Shown here: positions 6,506 through 11,179 of the stretch, piece after piece
Position numbering within the stretch: the stretch's first letter is position 1
Layout: every line of letters begins with the position of its first letter
Source: Oscillospiraceae bacterium
GTDB taxonomy: Bacteria > Bacillota > Clostridia > Oscillospirales > Oscillospiraceae
Direction of reading: 5' to 3'
NCBI GenBank assembly: GCA_017538775.1
Contig: JAFYIF010000018.1
Span: forward strand, 1-11,179
DNA: 11,179 nucleotides
Notes under the pieces: model-generated
What the model saw: the letters and a program-made list of their open reading frames with translations, nothing else
The model's database searches: none
What the model was told of the DNA's origin: nothing
Program-made: the position numbers and the translations under genes

Positions 6506-6952
6506 TTACTGCCTTTCCCGTTCCTCCAGCGCCGCGATCAGGGCCACGCGCCGGGCGTGGCGGCCCCCTTCAAAGTCGGTGCTCAGGAACGTATCGACGA
6601 TCTTCTCCGCCAGGCCCTCCCCCAGCACCCTGGCCCCCAGGGCCAGCACGTTGGCGTCGTTGTGGCGGCGGGTGTACTCGGCGCTGTAGCAGTCGCCGCA
6701 GAGGGCGGCGCGGATGCCCTTGACCTTGTTGGCGGAGATGGAGATGCCGATGCCGGTGCCGCAGATGACGATGCCCCGCTCGGCCTCGCCCCCGGCCACA
6801 GCCCGCGCCACGGCCTCGCCGTAGATCGGGTAGTCGCAGCTGGCCTCGGAGTCGGTGCCGTAGTCCCTGTAGGCCAGGCCCAGTTCGTCCAGGTGTTTTT
6901 TGATCTGTTCTTTCAGGGCGTATCCGCCGTGATCGGAACCGATGGCGATCAT
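6506..6952 (-). CDS. rpiB: ribose-5-phosphate isomerase B
   Basis: RpiB interconverts ribose-5-phosphate and ribulose-5-phosphate in the non-oxidative pentose phosphate pathway. The 148-residue protein is full length for the family. It begins MIAIGSDHGGYALK (SDHGG, 6-10, phosphate and sugar contacts). It carries the anion-hole loop CGTGIGISISANK with catalytic-base Cys64, and RRHNDANVLALG with His97. An ideal AGGAGG (6961-6966) lies 8 nt before the ATG. It is the fourth gene of the operon, 38 nt after the mannosyltransferase-like gene and 6 nt before the DUF4015-type gene. Some members of this fold are lactose-type LacA/LacB or allose isomerases; with a single gene and this motif set, RpiB is the best call. 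Confidence 0.93.
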   Translation of the reverse strand: MIAIGSDHGGYALKEQIKKHLDELGLAYRDYGTDSEASCDYPIYGEAVARAVAGGEAERGIVICGTGIGISISANKVKGIRAALCGDCYSAEYTRRHNDANVLALGARVLGEGLAEKIVDTFLSTDFEGGRHARRVALIAALEERERQ

Positions 6953-6990
6953 GTTTCTTTCCTCCTATGCGTGTTGCTTGTTTTGTGAAA

Positions 6991-8847
6991 TCAGAACGGC
7001 CAGCTGGGCAGCCATTTGAGAAAACTCTGTCCGAAGGCCCCGCTGACCGGAAGGCCCCGGAGGGCGGGATAGAACAGGATGAAGAGGGCGACGGACAGCG
7101 CAGCAAAGCCGATCAGCCAGCCCCGGCGTTGGGGTCTGCTCAGCTCGATCTGGCGGAAGACGTAGCCCAGGGCCAGCAGCAGGAAGACCGTGCTGGGGAA
7201 ATAGTGGTACTCGAACACCGGGCGACTGACGAACATCCAGGGTACCAGCTGGGCCAGATAGCCCACCAGGATGAAAACGGCGGTCCGGTCCCGGCGACGG
7301 AGGGCCTGCCAGGCCACCGGGAGCATGGCCAGCAGCCCGCCCCAGCACAGCGCCGGGTTGACCCAGGCCCCGAAGGAGACGTGGGTGCTGTCGTCCGCGT
7401 ATTGGAGATAGTAGAGGATGGGCCGGATGTCCAGCACCCACTGCCACCAGACCGAGGAATAGGGGTGGGAGCTGGAGACGCCGGAGTGGTAGCTGAACAT
7501 ATAGCGCTGGTTGTCCAGCACGATGTTGAGATAGTCCTTTGTCAGCAGCATCCCCGGGGCATGGAGGCCGCTGGCGGTGCCGTAGGGCCAGTAGCTGAGG
7601 TAATAAATCGTCGCCGGGACCGCGAGGAAGAACAGCGCCGACCAGAGGGCGGTCTGCACCGTCTCCCGCAGGAAGCCGCGCCCGGCCGTCTCCGGCGGGG
7701 TCTCCTCCCCTGCCCCGCTCCGGCGCAGGGCCTGGAAGCGCCAGAGCCGGTCCAGCAGCCAGAGCAGGGCCAGGCCCGCCCCGGCGTAGAGGCAAATCCA
7801 CTTGCTGGCTACGCCCAGCCCGAAGAAGATGCCGGACAGAGCCAGCGGCGGCAGCCAGTCCCGCAGCCGCTCCCGCTCCGCGCGCAGAAAGAGCCAGAAA
7901 GCCAGGTACATCAGAATGATGAAGAACACCGCGTAGGAGTCGATGGTGGCGATGCGGGTCTGGACATAGTGCATGAAGTCGAAGGCGAAGACCGCTGTCA
8001 GGCAGATGGGGACTGTCTTGCCGCCGAACATCTTTTTCAGGAAGAAGTAGAGGGCGGGCAGCATCAGCACGCCGATCAGCGTCCCGGAAAAGCGCCAGCC
8101 GAAGGGGGTCATGCCAAAGAGGGCGATGCCCGAGGAGAGGATCAGCTTGCCCAGGGGCGGGTGGCTGATCTCATAGGGGTAGACATTTTCCAGATGCTCC
8201 AGGGCCGTGCGGGCGTGGTAGATCTCGTCAAAGTAGCTGGAGTTGGCGTAGTCGTAGTCCGCCGGGATCTCCTGCTGCTCGTCGAACAGTTCGTCGCAGC
8301 CCGCCGGCCAGCGCAGCTCCCCGGGGCCCAGCAGTCGGCCGTTCGCCCCGTAGATCGCCAGCTCGCCCAGCCAGAGTTCCGAGTCCGCGATCAGGCGGAT
8401 GTATTTCACCTGCCTGGTCTCGTCCCGGTCGTAGTCCACGGTCTTCCATTTGAGCAGGTCGGCGTAGTGCTGCTCCAGCACCCCCACGTCGGTGAAGGTC
8501 TCCCCGTCCGTGGAGACCTGGACATAGTAGTTGCCGGTGTGCAGCCCGGTGAAGTAGCGCAGGGCCCGCAGCTCCTGCTCCTGGTCCAGCTCCACCAGGG
8601 CGTACTGGCCCCGCTCCTGAAAGCGGCACCAGGACTGGACGCCGTGGGTGTTGCCCAGGCCGGTGAAGGCCGTCACCGCGTAGGCGACCGTCAGCAGCCC
8701 CAGGGCCAGACTGTCCCAGCGGCTCCAGCGGCGGCTGTCCGCCGGGATGTCCAGGGCTTTGCTGCGCAGCATGGGCAGATAATTGGAGAGCGCCAGCAGG
8801 CAGAAGGCCAGGGTGGCGGCGGGGAACACATAGGTCAGGACGCTCAT
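6991..8847 (-). CDS. PMT-type (GT39) membrane mannosyltransferase with a discoidin-like domain
   Basis: PMT enzymes move mannose from a polyprenyl phosphate carrier to Ser/Thr of exported proteins. This 618-residue protein has about ten to eleven membrane helices (first two near 3-22 and 47-63). Signature pieces are the acidic pair in SYFDEIYHAR (Asp207-Glu208), HPPLGK (229-234), TRIATIDSYA (298-307), HPYSSVWWQW (461-470) and EYHYFPS (546-552). Between helix 2 and the acidic pair, residues about 70-170 look like an F5/8C (discoidin) beta-sandwich: ALVELDQEQELRALRYF, YYVQVSTDGETFTDV and VKYIRLIADSELWLGELAIYG. The frame is open further upstream inside tdk, but the real start is the ATG at 8847, with AGGAGGAG before it and an ATGA overlap with the tdk stop. 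The donor and acceptor are not provable from sequence. Confidence 0.85.
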   Translation of the reverse strand: MSVLTYVFPAATLAFCLLALSNYLPMLRSKALDIPADSRRWSRWDSLALGLLTVAYAVTAFTGLGNTHGVQSWCRFQERGQYALVELDQEQELRALRYFTGLHTGNYYVQVSTDGETFTDVGVLEQHYADLLKWKTVDYDRDETRQVKYIRLIADSELWLGELAIYGANGRLLGPGELRWPAGCDELFDEQQEIPADYDYANSSYFDEIYHARTALEHLENVYPYEISHPPLGKLILSSGIALFGMTPFGWRFSGTLIGVLMLPALYFFLKKMFGGKTVPICLTAVFAFDFMHYVQTRIATIDSYAVFFIILMYLAFWLFLRAERERLRDWLPPLALSGIFFGLGVASKWICLYAGAGLALLWLLDRLWRFQALRRSGAGEETPPETAGRGFLRETVQTALWSALFFLAVPATIYYLSYWPYGTASGLHAPGMLLTKDYLNIVLDNQRYMFSYHSGVSSSHPYSSVWWQWVLDIRPILYYLQYADDSTHVSFGAWVNPALCWGGLLAMLPVAWQALRRRDRTAVFILVGYLAQLVPWMFVSRPVFEYHYFPSTVFLLLALGYVFRQIELSRPQRRGWLIGFAALSVALFILFYPALRGLPVSGAFGQSFLKWLPSWPF

Positions 8848-9440
8848 GGCTGGGTCTCCTCCTCTTGTCGCTGCGATGCGATGCGCCGCTTCCAGCAGCG
8901 GTGGCACATGGCGGTGTAGCTGTCGTTGCCGCCCAGCAGCACCTGGTCCCCCTCGGTGACCACGCGCCCGGCGCTGTCCAGGCGGGCGTTGACCGTGGCC
9001 TTGCGGCCGCAGCTGCAGATGGTTTTGATCTCGGCGATGCTGTCGGCCAGCTCCATCAGGCGCCGGGCCCCGGGGAAGAAGCGGGTGCGGAAGTCGGTGC
9101 GCAGGCCGAAGCACAGCACCGGCAGGTTTTCGTCGTCCACCAGGGTGCGGAGCTGGTCGATCTGGGCCGGGCTCAGGAACTGGGCCTCGTCGGCGATGAT
9201 GACATCGTGACTCCCCGCCGCGTGATAGGCTTCGATGATGTCCTGCTCCGGGGTGATGACCTGGGCCCGGCAGCTCAGGCCGATGCGGCTGCGGACGATG
9301 TCCGCCCCGTCCCGGTCGTCCACGCTGGGCTTGATGAGCCAGACGCGCATGTCCCGCTCTTCATAGTTGAACTTTGTGATCAGCGCCTGGGCCGACTTGC
9401 TGGAACCCATGGCCCCGTATTTGAAATAGAGTTTGCTCAT
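8844..9440 (-). CDS. tdk: thymidine kinase (type II, TK1-like)
   Basis: This enzyme phosphorylates thymidine with ATP in pyrimidine salvage. The 198-residue protein has the family order: P-loop GAMGSSKS (9-16), DEAQF (84-88) with catalytic Glu85, FGLRTDF (111-117), and a structural zinc site from Cys142/144 (CSCGRKA) and Cys179/182 (CHRCW). The lasso-loop region EGDQVLLGGNDSYTAMC is present. The P-loop glycine before Lys15 is Ser (SSKS rather than xGKS), a departure from the textbook motif. The ATG has GGGGAGG 7 nt upstream and follows udk by 16 nt. Its TGA overlaps the ATG of the mannosyltransferase-like gene by 4 nt. Paired with udk and deoD, it fits a nucleoside-salvage cluster. Confidence 0.95.
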   Translation of the reverse strand: MSKLYFKYGAMGSSKSAQALITKFNYEERDMRVWLIKPSVDDRDGADIVRSRIGLSCRAQVITPEQDIIEAYHAAGSHDVIIADEAQFLSPAQIDQLRTLVDDENLPVLCFGLRTDFRTRFFPGARRLMELADSIAEIKTICSCGRKATVNARLDSAGRVVTEGDQVLLGGNDSYTAMCHRCWKRRIASQRQEEETQP

Positions 9441-9456
9441 GGCCGCGCCTCCCCTC

Positions 9457-10092
9457 TCAGCCCTTCTGCGCCGGAGCCGTCTCCGCCAGGAAGGCCCGGA
9501 TGCGGGCCAGGACCATCTCCAGGGCCACGGTGTTGCGGCCTCCCCGGGGGATGATCAGGTCCGCCCGGCGCTTGCTGGGCTCCACAAAGCGCTCATGCAT
9601 GGGCTTGACCGTGCTCAGATACTGGTTGGTGATGCTCTCCAGGCTGCGGCCCCGGTCGCGCATGTCCCGGGTGATGCGCCGCAGGATGCGCTCGTCCGCG
9701 TCCGCGTCCACGAAGAGCTTGATATCCATCTCCTCGCTGAGCCGCCGGTCCGCAAAGATCAGGATGCCCTCCACCACCAGCACCCGGGCAGGGCGGATGA
9801 TCCGGGTCTCCTTCGTGCGGTTGTGGGCGCTGAAATCATAGACCGGGGACTCCGCCCGCTCCCCCCGGCGCAGGGCCCGCAGGTGGCGCAGGAACAGCTC
9901 GTTGTCGAAGGCCTCCGGATGGTCGTAGTTCAGGCGGCAGCGCTCCTCAAAGGGCATGTTGTCGTGGGCCTTGTAATAGCTGTCGTGGTGCAGGACCGCC
10001 ACGTCCCTGCCAAACTCGGCGACGATCCGTCTTGTGATGGTGGTCTTGCCGCTGCCGGTGCCCCCGGCGATGCCGATGGTCAGAATCTCCAT
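9457..10092 (-). CDS. udk: uridine kinase
   Basis: Uridine kinase makes UMP and CMP from uridine and cytidine with ATP or GTP. The 211-residue protein is of normal family length. It opens MEILTIGIAGGTGSGKTT with a Walker A (10-17). It then shows HHDSYYK with Asp37 in the nucleoside site, NYDHPEAFD, and PVYDFSAHNR followed by the strand RVLVVEGILIF. A lid-like basic segment RRITRDMRDRGR follows. The ATG is preceded by GGAGAGAGAGG at a spacing of about 11 nt. It is the first gene of the minus-strand operon, with its own strong promoter about 50 nt upstream, back to back with that of deoD. The family also contains phosphoribulokinase-like proteins, but the motif set is that of Udk. Confidence 0.95.
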   Translation of the reverse strand: MEILTIGIAGGTGSGKTTITRRIVAEFGRDVAVLHHDSYYKAHDNMPFEERCRLNYDHPEAFDNELFLRHLRALRRGERAESPVYDFSAHNRTKETRIIRPARVLVVEGILIFADRRLSEEMDIKLFVDADADERILRRITRDMRDRGRSLESITNQYLSTVKPMHERFVEPSKRRADLIIPRGGRNTVALEMVLARIRAFLAETAPAQKG

Positions 10093-10139
10093 GTCCGCGC
10101 CGTGCCTCTCTCTCCGTTCTCCCGGATGCGATTTTTCCC

Positions 10140-10168
10140 ATTATAGCACGCATGAGCCACGGATGCAA
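10140..10168 (-). promoter_or_regulatory. promoter of the udk operon
   Basis: On the minus strand TTGCAT (10163-10168), a 17-nt spacer and TATAAT (10140-10145) with upstream TGC form an extended -10 promoter. Initiation would fall near 10133, giving a leader of about 40 nt before udk. Its -35 lies one base from the -35 of the deoD promoter. Confidence 0.75.
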
Positions 10169-10169
10169 A

Positions 10170-10197
10170 TTGACTTTTCCGCTTTTGGCGCTATAAT
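10170..10197 (+). promoter_or_regulatory. deoD promoter
   Basis: TTGACT (10170-10175, 5 of 6), a 16-nt spacer and TATAAT (10192-10197, 6 of 6) give a strong sigma-A promoter. Transcription should start near 10204, 25 nt before the deoD ATG. Confidence 0.85.
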
Positions 10198-10228
10198 GAA
10201 GAAAACAAAATCCATATGGAGGTGCGCC

Positions 10229-10954
10229 ATGAGCATTCCCACCCCGCACATCACCGCCCGGCAGGGCGAGATCGCCAAAACCGTCCTGATGCCCGGCGAC
10301 CCGCTGCGCAGCAAATTCATCGCCGAGACCTTCCTCACCGAGCCCGTGCTGGTCAACAACGTCCGGGGCGTTCAGGGCTACACCGGCACCTGGAAGGGCG
10401 TCCCCGTCACCGTCATGGCCTCGGGCATGGGCATTCCCGCCATCGGCATCTACAGCTGGGAGCTGTATTCCGAGTACGGCGTGGAGAACATCATCCGCAT
10501 CGGCTCCGCCGGGAGTTTGCAGGACGACCTGCACGTGATGGACCTGGTCTTCGCCCAGGGGGCCTGCACGGACAGCAACTTCGCCCACCAGTTCGCCCTG
10601 CCCGGCACCTTCGCCCCGCTGGCCGACCATACCCTGCTGTCCGCCGCCCTCCGCTGCGCGGAAGTCAGCGGCGTGGCCCCCCGGGTGGGCAACATTTTGA
10701 GCTCCGACAACTTCTACAACGACGGCTCCGACGGCCCGGACCCCTGGCGGAAGATGGGCGTGCTGGCCGTGGAGATGGAGTGCGCCGGGCTGTACATGAC
10801 CGCCGCCCGCCTGGGCAAGCGGGCCCTGGGCATCCTCACCATCTCCGACCACCTCTATCTGCCGGAGTCCCTCTCCGCCGAGGAGCGCCAGAACTCCTTC
10901 ACGCAGATGATGGAAGTGGCTCTGGACACCGCCGTGGAGATGGCCGCCCGCTGA
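10229..10954 (+). CDS. deoD: purine nucleoside phosphorylase, DeoD type
   Basis: DeoD splits purine (deoxy)nucleosides with phosphate into base and (deoxy)ribose-1-phosphate. The 241-residue protein lines up well with the E. coli hexameric enzyme at an offset of three. His7 is in TPHITA. Gly23 and Arg27 are in MPGDPLRSKF. Arg46 follows, and Arg90 is in IIRIGSAGSL. Phe162, the ribose motif VEMECAG (Glu182-Met183-Glu184), catalytic Asp207 in TISDH, and Arg220 complete the site. The ATG at 10229 has GGAGG six nt upstream. The frame continues further upstream, but an earlier in-frame ATG at 10196 overlaps the -10 box, so it is excluded. It faces away from the udk-tdk operon and shares its intergenic region. 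Confidence 0.96.
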   Translation: MSIPTPHITARQGEIAKTVLMPGDPLRSKFIAETFLTEPVLVNNVRGVQGYTGTWKGVPVTVMASGMGIPAIGIYSWELYSEYGVENIIRIGSAGSLQDDLHVMDLVFAQGACTDSNFAHQFALPGTFAPLADHTLLSAALRCAEVSGVAPRVGNILSSDNFYNDGSDGPDPWRKMGVLAVEMECAGLYMTAARLGKRALGILTISDHLYLPESLSAEERQNSFTQMMEVALDTAVEMAAR

Positions 10955-10980
10955 GCGAATCCACTGCCCTTGCAGCTTCC

Positions 10981-11001
10981 AAAGTGCCGTCCGCTTTTTT
11001 T
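10981..11001 (+). terminator. weak candidate terminator after deoD
   Basis: AAAGTG (10981-10986) can pair with CGCTTT (10992-10997), including one G-T wobble, around the loop CCGTC. The T-run continues to 11001. The stem is short, so termination may be partial. No better hairpin is visible between deoD and the next gene. Confidence 0.35.
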
Positions 11002-11049
11002 GGCGAACTGACGAAAATCGCTGCGGGGTGGAATTGTGCGCCCATGCCC

Positions 11050-11079
11050 TTGATTTTCCTGTCGGGGAAATGCTATAAT
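11050..11079 (+). promoter_or_regulatory. promoter of the gene entering at the right edge
   Basis: TTGATT (11050-11055), an 18-nt spacer and TATAAT (11074-11079) with upstream TGC make an extended -10 promoter. Initiation near 11086 would leave a leader of about 58 nt. The rest of the 189-nt gap after deoD shows no RNA gene or riboswitch I recognise. Confidence 0.75.
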
Positions 11080-11143
11080 GTGCTGGACGTTTTCTGCGTT
11101 CAGGTGTACAAAAATACCAAATGAAAAACGGAGGAATGCAACC

Positions 11144-11179
11144 ATGAAAAAGACCCTTGCCCTGCTGCTGGCGCTGGTC
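11144..11179 (+). CDS. start of an exported protein, cut by the window edge
   Basis: Only twelve codons are present: MKKTLALLLALV, the basic start and hydrophobic core of a signal peptide or lipoprotein leader. GGAGG (11130-11134) lies 9 nt before the ATG, and a good promoter lies upstream. In many Firmicutes a nucleoside-binding lipoprotein sits beside purine nucleoside phosphorylase. That would fit the salvage cluster, but nothing in these twelve residues shows it. Confidence 0.7.
   Translation, partial: MKKTLALLLALV

Noticed and set aside
4871..6988. A 705-codon plus-strand open frame opposite the SprT-like, DUF4015-type and rpiB genes
   Set aside because: Its Gly/Gln/Val-rich composition has no domain pattern, and the opposite strand carries three recognisable proteins with ribosome sites.
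6967..8919. A 650-codon plus-strand open frame opposite the PMT-like gene
   Set aside because: It is antisense to a protein with clear PMT motifs and lacks a ribosome site or recognisable domains; a GC-bias shadow.
1..11179. CRISPR arrays, tRNA or rRNA genes, insertion sequences, integrase sites or defence genes
   Set aside because: I looked for spaced direct repeats, transposase or nuclease motifs and structural RNA signatures. The only tandem array is the in-frame 21-bp coding repeat, and all genes are housekeeping, salvage or surface functions.

Overview
This is an 11.2 kb chromosomal segment of a high-G+C (about two thirds by eye) Gram-positive bacterium. It is most likely an anaerobic gut-type Clostridia of the Oscillospirales group. 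The main reasons are a Rex repressor with a clostridial-style FGGFGQQGYGYN hinge, strong AGGAGG ribosome sites, an SLH-domain surface protein, and a mix of housekeeping and salvage genes typical of that group. The placement is an inference from gene content and protein style; no rRNA marker is present.

Layout. (1) Positions 1-1203: mutY on the minus strand, ending in an AT-rich inverted repeat that supplies its last codons, with a clear promoter that favours a later start than the longest reading frame. (2) 1204-3421: rex on the plus strand, with an intrinsic terminator folding around its stop codon. A TTG-started, secreted SLH-domain protein follows; its C-terminus is a 14-unit, 21-bp (7-residue) Pro/Glu/Thr repeat. 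(3) 3458-4870: mnmE, then a bidirectional terminator shared with the convergent operon. (4) 10092 down to 4887: a tightly packed six-gene minus-strand operon, udk - tdk - pmt-like membrane glycosyltransferase - rpiB - membrane-anchored DUF4015-type glycoside hydrolase - SprT-like zinc protein. Two of its junctions are 4-nt stop/start overlaps. (5) 10140-10954: back-to-back divergent promoters drive the operon leftward and deoD rightward. (6) 10955-11179: a weak terminator, a good promoter and the first 12 codons of an exported protein cut by the window edge.

How the genes fit together. Uridine kinase, thymidine kinase and purine nucleoside phosphorylase form a nucleoside-salvage cluster read from one shared intergenic region. 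RpiB can feed ribose-5-phosphate into or out of the same pool. MutY (repair of 8-oxoG:A mispairs), MnmE (tRNA wobble-uridine modification) and Rex (NADH/NAD+ sensing) are independent housekeeping functions. The SLH protein, the PMT-like enzyme with a discoidin-like outer domain, and the DUF4015-type protein point to cell-surface work. A link between the mannosyltransferase and the Thr/Ser-bearing SLH repeat is possible but only an inference. No mobile element, CRISPR array, RNA gene or defence system was seen, and I find no convincing new multi-gene system. The best leads are the PMT architecture, the SLH heptad stalk, the terminator at the end of rex, and the very uniform promoters.
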